Positions 10,646 through 22,370 of a DNA stretch of 64,000 nt are shown one piece after another. The number at the start of each line of letters is the position of its first letter. Positions within the stretch are counted from its first letter, which is position 1. This DNA comes from Ostrinia nubilalis (Eukaryota > Arthropoda > Insecta > Lepidoptera > Crambidae), in assembly GCF_963855985.1 (NCBI RefSeq), contig NC_087093.1, positions 1,247,501 through 1,311,500 on the forward strand, given 5' to 3'. The position numbers were made by a program, and so were the translations under genes. The notes under the pieces were generated by a model. It worked only from the letters and a program-made list of their open reading frames with translations. It had not been told where the DNA came from and made no database searches.

Positions 10646-11286
10646 TAGATTATGTAAACAACATGTTTCAGTGATTTTCTGCATAATATTTCGTAATAAG
10701 AAGAGAGCAAATTGAAACCATATTTTTCTTTGTTTGGCGGAAAAGTGACGTTTTATTCTTTTCTTTTAAATTACTTTTTTCTGCTGCCACCACAGGCATT
10801 ATTAATACAGAACTACAAAACCTTATCCAGTAAAATCTAGGTCTCTGGTAATAATAAGTTTAATCAATTGAAATAAATTTAAGATTGTTAATCCATGAAA
10901 AAAGGTACCAGACACCCAGGTTTCACACATACCTACTAATCCTAAGTGGGTAATTGAAACAATCAATAGGAAATTATTTAAACGAATACAAACCAAGTCC
11001 CACATTCAGCAACAATTCCAGCTTTGATCTTAGATCCACAACTGGGGTGCCAATAAAACCTAAGTAATGCGAGCAGCACAGGACCGGTCGCCGTGGAAAT
11101 CCTTGGCTGAAAGGAACGAACAATGCAAAGTACCTTCCTAAGTTAGTCTCGGAGGAAAATTGAACTGCTGCAACGAAATTAATCAGAAGTGGCATAGCTT
11201 TTACAATAAGTAAGATTCTTTAAAGCAAATATTTTAAATGAGAATCGTCTTATTATTAAAACCTACCAACCAACCTATTACCATTT
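10646..11286. other. Unassigned sequence
   Basis: Nothing recognised. Confidence 0.5.
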
Positions 11287-11621
11287 AGGCTGAGTTGCAC
11301 CACCTAACTTTGACGGTAACTATAACGATAACCGGTGTGTTTTGTATGGAGTTTGAGAGATTTTTGACGTTTTTCAAAGATAAAGTCATCATCATCATCA
11401 TCATTTCAGCCATAGCACGTCCACTGCTAAACATAGGCCTCCCCTAATGCTTTCCACGTTGATCGATTGGTAGCGGCCTGCATCCAGCGCTTCCCTGCTA
11501 CCTTTACGATGTCGTCGGTCCACCTTGTAGGTGGACGTCTCACGCTGCGTTTTCCGGTACGCGGCCTCCATTCCAGAACCTTGCTGCCCCAAAGATAAAG
11601 TAAGATGGTGCAACCCAGCCT
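11287..11621. mobile_element. MITE family A copy, split by an RTE tail
   Basis: The outer ends AGGCTGAGTTGCACCACCTA and TAAGATGGTGCAACCCAGCC form the inverted repeat seen intact at 58746-58865. The middle holds an inserted RTE fragment (11386-11590) bounded by the direct repeat AAAGATAAAG (11376-11385 and 11591-11600). Confidence 0.9.
11386..11590 (-). mobile_element. RTE-type LINE 3' fragment, subfamily 1, with target duplication
   Basis: On the minus strand it carries the RTE C-terminus (R-T-D-D-I-V-K-V-A-like, then the AYVQQWTSYG-like end), then TCATCATCATCATCA as the simple 3' tail on the plus-strand left side. A 10-bp AAAGATAAAG duplication flanks it. 5'-truncated and non-functional. 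Confidence 0.85.
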
Positions 11622-13839
11622 TACTATGTCAACATTTTCATAGATCTGTCAATGGTCAATTCTATGCCCCAGAAATCTCCCAATACGCAAAATATTCAGC
11701 TTTCTGCTACAGTTTGTTTTCAACTTTTTTCAGCAAACCAAAGTAAACTTTGACCAATACGAAAGTGGCCCAATTAAGGCCGTCGACAGATGTTTTCGAG
11801 TTCGCCGATAAATCAACAAATGGCCCCCATGGGTCCATAGTTTTTTGCGCCGTATTTCAACCGGCCCTTTTATGACACCCGTGATTAATACGTCTGTAAT
11901 CGGCAGCAAAAACAATGGCAAGATACGGGTCCGTGGACAGTGTAGAGATGTTGGCAAAAAGTTACAGTTTAAGTTACATTCTACTGAACTCTTTAGCGTA
12001 GAAGCCTACGTATTACGTAATGGTCAAATATCACAGAGAAAAAAAGCTTTTTTCAGGGAAAATAGGTACTCACAGATCTGTGGATATTAATTATGTACTT
12101 TATTTAAAAAAAACATAGTTAATGCGCTGATTATGATGACGTACCCCGATCAATATTTTAACATTTTGATAAAGACTTTAATAAAATACCTTAACTATCA
12201 TTAAATAAGAGCTTTTAACATTACGATTATGCGATCCACTATTATAGCTCAAGAAGTTTTGTTTCTATTCCCAATACTACCTTATTAATTGAGCTGTCTT
12301 TTAAAATAGATGAGGGTAAAATTGAGTTTCGTAACCGAGCAAAGATAATTTATATTTAAAGTAAACACTAGACAGCCTTCAAAATTTCCAGAACAGTCTG
12401 AACCAGTTTTTACTTTCCTCGCACTTATGGTAAAGCAATTAATCATTCGTAATGACTGGAAGCCTCGATTACAGATAGTGGACGAGGTGATCTCTCTCGT
12501 CGCAAGATCGCTGCGATATCGTAACACGTTTTCGGATTATCGTAAAGGAGATGTTTGGAACTACTGTATCATGGGACTTTCGATGTGTATTTTAGTTTCG
12601 TTTCGAGAATTTTCCACTGAAACCCTATTCACAAAATTATGTCAAATAGGTAAATAGTGCCTTCTCTGGCACAATTTGCTTACTCCAATCGTCGGTGCAT
12701 CTGCATTACCCTTAAATTTTGACATACAAGCTTTATAATAGGATTGCCTAGAGCTGTTTATACAAGAAAATATACCGTCGCTCACTCAGCATTGAGAGCC
12801 ATGAGAGCTAAGCGCATTGAGCGCGCGCCCCGAGCGCTCGCGAGATTAGTTCCGAGTAGCTCCGAATAACTCCGAGATGTTCCGAATGGGGCGCCGGAGT
12901 CGCTCGCTGACACATATATTCATAAAAGGTTGTAATAAAGTGGATTTGAATTTTCAGGATTACAGGAACAGATGTGAAGGTTATGAAAATACAGGATTTG
13001 TGGCTTTTAGTTCTGTAATAGCAAAGGGCAGTGAGCTAGTATTATGATACAGGCTTTAAACAACTATTCAGGAGTAGCTGATTCAATGCCATACTCCACC
13101 ACATGGGCAAAAAGTACCTTAAATGGCCAACCTCACTCTAAGATGTTATCAAACCACCATAAGATCTCTAGTTTATTGTGTGTATTTAGAATTACATATC
13201 CATCACTGGCACATTAAGGTTTCATTAAGATATACCAGATATTCAAACTCTAAAATCCTCCCACGGGAGAACCCAGACATTTTGAGGATAAAAGAAATAA
13301 TGAACTTTTAATCTAGGCACTGACTAAGAGAGAAAATTTTCCCTAAAACCAAGTCTTAAGACTAATCCTACCGTTTACAAATGCAATGAAGATAATGAAA
13401 CTTAGACGTGGCTTAATCTTTGTCAAGCTGAAACGTCAGGCTAAGTTATTAAGCCTTTATCTGTGACCTAAATTAGATAACTAATTAAGTTAACTGGATT
13501 AACGCTATCTTGATGAAAGATTAGACGTAACGCCTAACACCTGGAATTTGCTGAAATTTAGATGAGAATTTATTAAGGTAGCTAAGGATTTTATATTAAG
13601 AACTTAGTCTTCTAGAAGGATGATAGATAGATATTAAAAAGAAATACAAAGTATAAAAAGGCTTTATTAAAGCCTTTCTTATCGCAAGGAATTCATCTCT
13701 TACAGAAAATCCAAAGAAAATATAGAAATGCGGAAAAGATAAAGCACTATCTCCAGCTTTTTCATCCAGGTACTTACTGCTATAGCTATCTTTTGAATTC
13801 GTTAGTGATCGCATCAAATAGTGGGATTTGTATGTAGTC
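11622..13839. other. Unassigned sequence with a short iterated motif
   Basis: No gene recognised. At 12847-12890 the motif NNTTCCGA/NCTCCGA recurs four times at about 10-bp spacing within a GC-rich patch (12780-12910). Confidence 0.5.
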
Positions 13840-13851
13840 ACACATCCTGTA

Positions 13852-13978
13852 AACATCGTAAAGGTAGCAGGGAAGCGCTGGACGCAGGCCGCTACCAATC
13901 GATCAACATGGAAAGCATTGGGGGAGGCCTATGTTCAGCAGTGGACGTCCTATGGCTGAAATGATGATGATGATGATG
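13852..13978 (+). mobile_element. RTE subfamily 1 3' fragment with 12-bp target duplication
   Basis: Encodes the tail of the RTE protein (GKRWTQAATNRSTWK-like) ending in the stop of GGCTGA, then an ATGATGATGATGATG tail. It is flanked by ACACATCCTGTA at 13840-13851 and 13979-13990. Only about 127 bp was inserted, an extreme 5' truncation. Confidence 0.9.
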
Positions 13979-13990
13979 ACACATCCTGTA

Positions 13991-16223
13991 GTGAGGTAGT
14001 GCTCTGGAAAGTTATGCCTGACAAAACTAGGCGTTTAAACAAATATAAATATCATCTGGGCAATAAACCTTTACGATTAGAAAGCCTATGTCCCACGGTC
14101 CTCACGTGTGCCATCAGCCAATAGATCGGGGGCGATAGCTAACGATGCAGATGCTATCGGCTCTGCTCTTGTTGTGTGGTACGAGGGACAGGCGTAAGCG
14201 ACAAATTTCCAGCTTGTAGAAAACTCTGATCATAGTTTTGTCAGCTTCGTACTTACTTAGCTAATTGATGGCCACTATCAAAATAATTAATAAGATTATG
14301 CCCCAAAAAGGCGATTTATGAAAATTTTTGATTCATAATTTGACAAATAAATGGAAACAAAAATGCCAGAAACACCTGAATCCGCCTGCCTACTGAGATA
14401 CCTAACCGTAAAATTTTTCATAAATATGGCAATATTATTTCGAATGAGAAAACATTGATAGTTGTAGGTGATTCGTCATGTAGTATTTGTGGACTTGGAT
14501 AAGTAAATATTTTTAAAATAACTTGAAAAATAGTAAGACACGGGCCTTAACGCGACGTTTATTAATGAGTTACATGAGTTACTCACGGCTTGACGTTTCG
14601 GCTGCGATGCTGCAGCCGTGGTCACAAGCAGACTGGCGGTTCGCGGCGTAGTCCGTTCGGGCGGGCTTGAAGATTTAATACTATTTTAATTGTAATGGAA
14701 CGCGAAAGTTTAAAATCTTATATAACTTGAAAAAATCTTAAAAAAGTTACTAAACTTTGGATAAGTAATTCTTCAAATGCACCATATATTTTGTAACTTG
14801 GACCACGCGCCAAACCACAGCGCCTGACACGCAAGTCTCATGCACAATGCTCTTAGCTCCAAGCGAAAAATCCCTCATTGTTCTCAAACAAATAACATGC
14901 ACACAATAATATAAAGATCATCCGTTTGAAATATTACTACGATTCCACCCGACTTGACCTGGAGCCGGCTCATGGGAAAACATACAGGATCTTTAGCCGT
15001 TTCGCACCACCAGTGATTCGGACCGCGGTTTGAATAGGATCCTTAGTTTTTTCGGACCGCGGTTCGAATCGCCGACATGATGCCAATTTGAGTGGTTCAC
15101 ATCACCAATCCATCGATAAAAAGGCTATACAGATTTTGTAGCTTTACAACCAACTGAAAACGTATTTAGTTTTCAATTGGGAATAAAAGATTCATAATAT
15201 TGTATAATTGTTTTTTGTGTTTTTTTTATTTTAAGACTATTTCCTTCACGTTCTGCTAAAAGCATCTGCTTCTCGTTTATTGTATGCAGGCGTAAATAAA
15301 TGATCTACCCTCACTTGGCTTCTAGGAGTAGCAATTGCATAGTCAAGAACGTAACTGCTTAAATTTTTATCAGTTTCTCTGTTGCATTTGCAGTTATTTC
15401 GAAACGTGAAACCTTTATCTGGAATATTTTGTGAACTACCTTATTGTCAGGAATAGCTAAAAATGTGAAAATAATGTTGAAGTGTATGGAAATCTCTATT
15501 TTTTAGTTAGTGATAGGTACCAATTGTTACATTTTGATTACAATGATTTTAAATAAAATATTATTGGGCAGAAGCTAGTGTACCTACCTATAAAGTAGCT
15601 AAATAAATTTCACAAATCTTTTAGGGGGATTACGTAAAAGCTTTTATAGTTATTCTTCTTCTTTTCGTGTCGACAACAAACCTACACAGTGTCAGCCCAA
15701 AACTCCTAACTTTATAGTTACATATTAACTATATTTTTTAAGCGTTAAGAGTCGCATTATAAATTTAGTTTGAGCTTTTTACATATTTGTATTTTTTATG
15801 TACAACATCAACAGTATACCTATAACAGCAAAATGTTAAGCATTTTTAACTTAAACACATCAATGATCAACTTTTTGCAAGCGCAATTAAATCAATTTAC
15901 TCCAGAATGCCTCGCTGATTCTAAACACAACACTTATGTAAATTCCAGGTTAAATGGTCGTTATTAATAAATACCTGGGGCATGTTTATTAATCTCATTA
16001 ATAGTAAATCGATCCGCTCCGGGTCAGATCCATTATCATTTTAATCGAAAGCATCGGTTAAGTACAATTTTCCGGCTATCAACTGTTATTAAAACGTTTA
16101 CGTGAATAGAGTAATTTGAATTAAAATAGTAGACAACCAGCAATTATTCAGAACATTTATCAATAACTACGACTACCTACTTTAAGGCATAAATTGGTGT
16201 GTCTGTGAACCATGATACTTCTT
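13991..16223. other. Unassigned sequence with a possible retroelement terminus
   Basis: At 14550-14670 a GC-rich patch carries the hairpin CGGCTGCGATGCTGCAGCCG (14599-14618) next to GACGTTTCGG. Such CCGAAACGTC motifs occur near the ends of some Penelope-like elements, but no coding sequence supports this. The rest shows nothing. Confidence 0.4.
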
Positions 16224-16398
16224 ATTATCATCATTTCAGCCACAGGACGTCCACTGCTGAACACAGGCCTCCACCAATGACTTCCACATCGCACGGTTGG
16301 TAGCGGCCTGCATCCTGCGCCTTCCTGCTACCTTTATCAGGTCCTCAGTCCACCTTGTGGGTGAAAGTCCCACGCTGCATTTTCCGGTTCTGGATACA
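16224..16398 (-). mobile_element. RTE subfamily 1 3' fragment
   Basis: Minus-strand RTE C-terminal coding remnants (GGTCCACCTT/GTAGCGGCCTGCATC region) with the tail ATCATCATT at the left. Target duplication not identified. Confidence 0.85.
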
Positions 16399-18337
16399 GT
16401 TCTGTTGTAGTCCAATTTAAGTTAGTATAACCTATAAAGCTTCCGTTTTCGTCATGTTTATGCAAATAATCTAAACTACAAGTAAATACATAGATTTTTT
16501 CCCTTTAAGATTCACAGAGCCTCATTTTGACTGTTTCCCTTCGCATAAAAATTAGTTTAGTTTCTTAATTTTGTCATAAATTTTTGTAAAACTACAATTT
16601 TTGTCTGTTTTCGAAAAATATTTGATTAGGTTTTAAGTGAATTGAAATAAAAAAACAATGCCGAAGAAAGTGCGTCGTTATCGCCATTTTTCCAAGATGG
16701 CGGGAAATGCACCAAACTGACGAAAACTTACAAAATATCACTGAATATTTTATGAGATATTTGACCAATTTTCATAACTCATTTTATAAACAAAATACAT
16801 TTTAACAGCAAAATTATGAACATTGAAATTGAATTGCAAGATACTACTAAGTGCCTTGATTATAATAACATAATAACGGTAAAATATTGTTCTCTAAGTT
16901 TATAAGATGATTACAGCGGAGTAAATAAATTCCCTCTGTTTTGTTATTAACCTACATAACTATGTTTATCGTGGAAATAATGGAGTTTGGATATAATGTA
17001 ATTATTATTCCGGGCTACGAAATCCCTAATCATTGTGCTTAGAGTATTTTAGGATAAGTTGTTTGGAGTAATCTTCCAAAACAGGTTTTAGAGGCTTGGA
17101 GTTGCTGCCCACAAAAATATAGTATCCAGAGTTTGTGTTTAAAGATATTATTATGTTAAGTAGGTACTAGCGATCCAATCTGACGTCGCCTGTGTTGAAT
17201 ACAAGTTGTAAATAACACAAATTAGGTTTAAAAGTGTCCCTATTCGCGGGTACTTGAAGGGTTATGACGCATTTTTTTAAAATATATATTTCGTACTACT
17301 CCTTTAAAAGCGCTTTTCTTTTCTAGGGTCTAAACAAACCTTATCAAGATTGGTTTGTGTCCATGATCATTAAATATTTAAGTTTCTCAAATTCAAATTC
17401 TTTCCTAGCATGAATGCCCATTTTAGGGCACATATACACGTCCCAAATATAGCTTGCCCTACCACCACTTCGGGACAACATTATGGGCTGAAAAGTTTTT
17501 GAAACTTTTGTTACATAAAGAGGGAATCTCAAATCTAAATGAGCTGTAAGGCTTAGGTACACGAAAACTGTGTCTCGACCAGGATCGTTGCAAGTACTTT
17601 CCAAATCCCATCAATTCAAAGGAAAACATTAGCAGACGAAACACATTCGAGTCGTATAAGACGTATGTTTGGGTAAATTACCCGCTCGCGATGCAACGCC
17701 GGCTAGTGACGCTGGATTGTCGATGGTTTCGATATCGATCATGTAAATATCGATGTAAAATATTACACTGTAAATTATGAGTTGAATACTAGTATTGCTA
17801 AATAAATATTATTTTGCTCGTCAAAAATGTTCCGTTTTATGGTTTTAGATATTTATTTTTCTAAAAGAAAATAATATTCACTTATAAGAAAAACACAGAA
17901 TACATTTAGTAATAAATAAGCAGCAAGTTGTTTTAAATTAATAAAAAAAACATTTTAGCAACTGCCAGAATGCCAGATTAGTTAATAATTATCGACTAAA
18001 ATTATCCACAAGAGATAAAAACATTTTCATACAAGCTGACACCAGTCAACGGCTGGTGTTCATCAAACTTACTTACTTCTTATCTGTTATCTGTAATTAT
18101 TTTAGCACAGATTTATCGATACTCTAATGCAGTATCCCCTCACTAGCGGCATATTTACGGCGTGTTCACGCCGGTATAATTTATTTACGTTAGCGATAGT
18201 GCAGGCTAGGTATAGAGCAGGTTGAGCTTACCTAGCGCTTTGGATATAATTTCCACGTGCAGTCCAGATGTCGCTAGATTGTTTCCAGGATTGTTTGCTT
18301 TGTTAATACGGATGGCTTGAGATAAAGAATTAAAACT
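16399..18337. other. Unassigned AT-rich sequence
   Basis: No gene or transposon end recognised. Confidence 0.5.
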
Positions 18338-18387
18338 ATGAGAAGGAATTCTAGTAATGTATGAGGTTCTCGATTTCGGACGCGGTC
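18338..18387. repeat. Left half of a MITE family C remnant, split by copia
   Basis: TAATGTATGAGGTTCTCGAT resembles the middle of family C (TTGTATGAAGAATCGGCC). It ends in CGGTC, the copia target. The right half resumes at 26846. Degraded, so moderate confidence. Confidence 0.45.
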
Positions 18388-18532
18388 TGTTAGTTTAATA
18401 TAAAAATAATATCAAATGTACAGCTGGCGCCACCTAGTGACTATGTTATAAGTTAGGGTTATTGAAAATAAAACTCAACTTGGTCTGTGGTCAATTCATT
18501 CCAAGTCAAACCGTTATCACGTTGTTTTAATA
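18388..18532 (+). repeat. Copia 5' LTR
   Basis: Begins TGTTAG and ends TTAATA. Holds a TATAAAAA promoter candidate at 18399-18406 and an AATAAA polyadenylation candidate at 18467-18472. Short LTRs of this order are usual for insect copia elements. Confidence 0.95.
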
Positions 18533-18547
18533 GGTTATGGGCCCAGT
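18533..18547 (+). promoter_or_regulatory. Copia primer-binding site (half tRNA-iMet)
   Basis: GGTTATGGGCCCAGT follows the LTR immediately. It is complementary to the anticodon-stem region of initiator tRNA-Met, the internal tRNA fragment that primes Drosophila copia. It does not match a tRNA 3' end. Confidence 0.85.
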
Positions 18548-18666
18548 ATTACCCATAATTTTAGTAAATTATCTCGCGAAAGTTTACAAGACAAGTTATT
18601 TTCATTCGCAGTACGATAATTAGATAGCTAAGTTATCATACGTTGTGATTGTGCAGCAAGATAACA

Positions 18667-21600
18667 ATGTCGGCAAATTACATAGTCAACGTGCCGAAGT
18701 TAAGAGGGAGAGAAAACTACAGTGAATGGGTATTTGCGGCGGAAAACTTCTTAATCCTGGAAGGGATGATGAAATGCATCAAGCCAGAGGAAGATGTAAG
18801 AACGTTTGCCGAGGATGACGCAAAAACAAAAGCCAAGTTGATTCTCACGATTGACTCTTCATTGTATGTGCACATAAGAAACGTTGCTACTACTAAGGAA
18901 TTATGGGAGAAGCTGAGGGCTTTGTTTGACGATACCGGTTTTTCAAGAAGAATAAGCTTACTAAGAAATTTAATTTCAATACGGCTTGAAAATTGTGGTT
19001 CCATGATTGCCTACGTGACGCAAATTATAGAAACGGGACAGAAGTTATCTAGTACGGGATTCCAGTTAAATGACGAATGGATTGGTTCGTTATTACTTGC
19101 GGGGCTACCAGAAAAATATGCCCCCATGATAATGGCCATTGAACATTCTGGGATTCAGATAACAACAGACGCCATTAAAAGTAAGCTACTTGACATGGAA
19201 ACAGGAAACGGAACGAATGATGAATCGAATGGTGCATTGGCCAGTGGTTACAAAAGTTGGCAACACTCGTCGGCAAGAAAGTCTATGGTTGTAAAAAACA
19301 ACAATCATGGCGGCCAAAGTAGAACGTCAACAAAGACGAAGAAAGAAATTAGGTGTTATCGATGCAAACAAATAGGACATTATCGATCACAATGTACAGC
19401 TGAAGTGTCGTATAACAAAGGAAATGAATGTAAACAAACGAATAATGCATTCAGTGCTGTCTTTCTTAGTGGAAATTTTAATAACCAAGACTGGTATGTT
19501 GATTCCGGGGCCAGTGTGCATCTGACGCCAAATAAACAATGGCTCACGAACATTTCTTACGAAAAGCAAGGGCAGACTATTGTAGTCGCCAACAAAACAA
19601 AAGTGCCGATTGTATGTTCCGGTGATATAAAGATTTCAACCATAGCCGGTGATTGCAGTTTTGATGTAGACATAAAAGATGTGTTTTGTGTACCAAAATT
19701 GACAACAAACCTCTTATCAGTGAGTCAATTAATTCTCAAAGGGAACGATGTTGTATTTACTACGAATTCCTGTGAAATATACAATAAAAATGGTACACTG
19801 GTTGCATACGCATTGTTGGAAAATGGAGTATACAAGTTACAACTTCAAGAAAACATGTCTGCAGCAGCAATTATTTCTGGTGAACTATGGCATCGCAGAT
19901 TGGGACATGTAAATAGTGAATGTCTGAATAAAATGCAAAGTGCAGTTGATGGACTTACTTTGAAAGAGAGAGTTGACATTACAAAGTCTTCATGCACCGT
20001 TTGCTGTGAGGGTAAACAAGCTCGATTACCTTTTACCCATGTTGGCAACAGAAGCACAGAGGTGTTGAATATTATTCACACAGATATCTGTGGTCCGATG
20101 GAGAGCAACTCTATTGGTGGTTCCAGATACTTCATATTGTTCGTGGATGATTATAGCAGAATGACAGCTATATATTTTTTTAAAAACAAAAGTGATGCTT
20201 TAAAATGTTTCAAAGAATATAAAGCATTAGTAGAAAATCAGACAAATAAAAAAATAAGGATTATGCGAAGTGACAATGGAAGAGAATTTTGCAATGCTGA
20301 GTTTAGTGACTATTTAAAGAAAATGGGTATAGTTCATCAAACCACCTGTCCATATACGCCAGAACAGAATGGACTATGCGAAAGAATGAACAGAACTCTT
20401 GTCGAGAAAGCAAGGTGCATGCTTTTTGATGCACAGTTAAGCAAAGCATTCTGGGCTGAAGCCACAAACACAGCAGTATATTTGCATAATCGCACAAGTT
20501 TGTCAGTATTACAAGGAAAAACTCCCTATGAACTGTGGCATAATACCAAACCGGATATAAGTCATCTGAGAGTCTTCGGTAGCAAGGTAATGGTACACAT
20601 AGCCAAAGAAAAGAGACGCAAATGGGATAGGAAAGCCCAAGAATGTATACTAGTTGGCTATGCTAATGAGAGTAAAGGCTATAGAGTGTATGATCCTGTA
20701 AAGAAAGTGATTACTGTCAGCCGAGATGTAATCATTGTTGAAAAAGAAAACACTACCATAGCAGTAACCGAGAAAGAAAACATGAATGAAACTTTGGTAG
20801 ATCCAGACCAGACATCTTCAGTGGGGGATACAAAGGAAAAACTGTCCGATACTCTGATATCTCATGAAGATTCTACAAATGATTCAGATTCAGAGTATAC
20901 ACCCAGCGAGTATGAAGATGTGGAAGAGACTGTAGAGGAACCTGTGGTAAACACAAGAGAAACCAGAACACGAAGACAACCAGACAGATATGGTTTCAGT
21001 AGTCTCCAAAGTGACAGTTTTCAGGAAGCCGGAGATTTAACACTGCAGGAGGCACTAACAGGACCTGAAAAAGAGTTTTGGGAACGAGCTATCGAGGATG
21101 AACTTCAGTGCTTCCAAGAGAATCAAGCTTGGGAGCTTGTCGATGCGCCACCCAGTGGTTGTGTAGTGCAGTGTAAATGGGTCTTAAAGAAAAAAAGTGA
21201 TGTGAATGGTAAAGTATTATATCGTGCGCGTTTAGTTGCGAAGGGTTTTACACAGAGACACGGAGTGGACTATACTGAAACATTCTCTCCAGTGGTCAGG
21301 TACTCAACCTTAAGATTATTATTTGCATTGACTGTAAAATTGGGTTTCAAAACCACACATTTAGATGTAAAAACAGCCTTTTTAAATGGACATCTTGAAG
21401 AAGAAATTTTTATGCAAAAACCAGATTGTTTTGGTAACTTAAATGATGGTAAAGTCTTAAAATTAAAAAAGGCCATATATGGGTTAAAGCAGTCTTCAAG
21501 AATGTGGTATAAAAAGGTTGATGACTGTTTGAGCAATATTGGTTATGTAAAGTCTAAACATGAACCCTGTGTGTTTATAAAAAGAAACAACAAATCTATA

Positions 21601-21951
21601 ACTGTAATTGCTTTATATGTCGATGATTTTTTCATTTTTTCTAATAATTGCAATGAGGTAAATTACTTGAAAAAGGTTTTAGCGAACAATTTCAAAATTA
21701 AAGACCTGGGTACTATAAAACAATGTTTGGGTATGCGAGTTGTGTGTAATGAAAATTCTGTAACATTAGATCAGGAGAATTATATAGATCAATTGTTAAG
21801 TAAATTCAATATGTTAGATAGTCATACATCAAATCGAGCCTTTACCGTCATTTTAGCGCAACCGACAAAAACCAAATTTTACAGGAGAAGGTTTTTTTTA
21901 AATATCTTTAATCAGAAGTGTGCTAATAACAAGAAAAATGACATACGTTAA
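18667..21951 (+). CDS. Copia Gag-Pol polyprotein, 5' part through reverse transcriptase (read-through into inserted block)
   Basis: The first in-frame ATG is 18667; the frame is open from TTG at 18649. Numbering from that ATG: gag region about 1-225; zinc knuckle CYRCKQIGHYRSQC from 230; aspartic protease WYVDSGAS with D279; GAG-pre-integrase LWHRRLGH from 407; integrase D473, D536, E572 (D,D-35-E spacing); reverse transcriptase with YVDD at 984-987. The polyprotein makes the particle, processes itself, copies RNA and integrates DNA. Every catalytic motif I can check is intact. After SHTSN (about codon 1059) the frame leaves copia sequence and runs about 37 codons into the inserted block before a stop. 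RNase H is therefore separated and the copy should not be autonomous. It could in principle be rescued by related copies. Confidence 0.93.
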   Translation: MSANYIVNVPKLRGRENYSEWVFAAENFLILEGMMKCIKPEEDVRTFAEDDAKTKAKLILTIDSSLYVHIRNVATTKELWEKLRALFDDTGFSRRISLLRNLISIRLENCGSMIAYVTQIIETGQKLSSTGFQLNDEWIGSLLLAGLPEKYAPMIMAIEHSGIQITTDAIKSKLLDMETGNGTNDESNGALASGYKSWQHSSARKSMVVKNNNHGGQSRTSTKTKKEIRCYRCKQIGHYRSQCTAEVSYNKGNECKQTNNAFSAVFLSGNFNNQDWYVDSGASVHLTPNKQWLTNISYEKQGQTIVVANKTKVPIVCSGDIKISTIAGDCSFDVDIKDVFCVPKLTTNLLSVSQLILKGNDVVFTTNSCEIYNKNGTLVAYALLENGVYKLQLQENMSAAAIISGELWHRRLGHVNSECLNKMQSAVDGLTLKERVDITKSSCTVCCEGKQARLPFTHVGNRSTEVLNIIHTDICGPMESNSIGGSRYFILFVDDYSRMTAIYFFKNKSDALKCFKEYKALVENQTNKKIRIMRSDNGREFCNAEFSDYLKKMGIVHQTTCPYTPEQNGLCERMNRTLVEKARCMLFDAQLSKAFWAEATNTAVYLHNRTSLSVLQGKTPYELWHNTKPDISHLRVFGSKVMVHIAKEKRRKWDRKAQECILVGYANESKGYRVYDPVKKVITVSRDVIIVEKENTTIAVTEKENMNETLVDPDQTSSVGDTKEKLSDTLISHEDSTNDSDSEYTPSEYEDVEETVEEPVVNTRETRTRRQPDRYGFSSLQSDSFQEAGDLTLQEALTGPEKEFWERAIEDELQCFQENQAWELVDAPPSGCVVQCKWVLKKKSDVNGKVLYRARLVAKGFTQRHGVDYTETFSPVVRYSTLRLLFALTVKLGFKTTHLDVKTAFLNGHLEEEIFMQKPDCFGNLNDGKVLKLKKAIYGLKQSSRMWYKKVDDCLSNIGYVKSKHEPCVFIKRNNKSITVIALYVDDFFIFSNNCNEVNYLKKVLANNFKIKDLGTIKQCLGMRVVCNENSVTLDQENYIDQLLSKFNMLDSHTSNRAFTVILAQPTKTKFYRRRFFLNIFNQKCANNKKNDIR

Positions 21952-22370
21952 TGATTTTTAGAGATTTAAATATATGACTGAAAATAAAACAAAAATAATG
22001 AGTATTTATACCATTTATGGCGCATACAATATTTTTGCTGTCACAGTCTATAGATATTCGGGCGTTTACGATAACATTACCTATCAAAATTACTGTGTCC
22101 AAGAAATTATAATTGTTAAAAAAATAGGCATTTTAAAAGGTTTTTAAATGAAATATCCACATAATAATCAAAAATTATTTTATCATAGTAATCGTTAGGA
22201 ATAATGAGACCAAATTATACTTACCTACTAAGATTATAAAATGAAAATTAAATGAGAAATTTCTTCTTGTACAAATCAATTAACACCACTAATATTCAAC
22301 CACTTATTGCATCTAGAGATTGCAAATATTCGATAGTTTTCTATTTTTAAAACAGTTATAAAATTCTCAT
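21843..22370. other. Unassigned left flank of the composite block
   Basis: AT-rich, no coding frame beyond the copia read-through, and no inverted match to the right flank (25700-25952) that I can find. Confidence 0.5.

Noticed and set aside
14550..14670. Penelope-like element terminus
   Set aside because: Only a hairpin and a CCGAAACGTC-type motif; no coding sequence of reverse transcriptase or GIY-YIG endonuclease nearby.
18649..18666. Upstream start for the copia polyprotein at TTG (18649)
   Set aside because: The sequence there is TTG, not ATG; the first ATG in frame is 18667 and gives a normal copia gag start.
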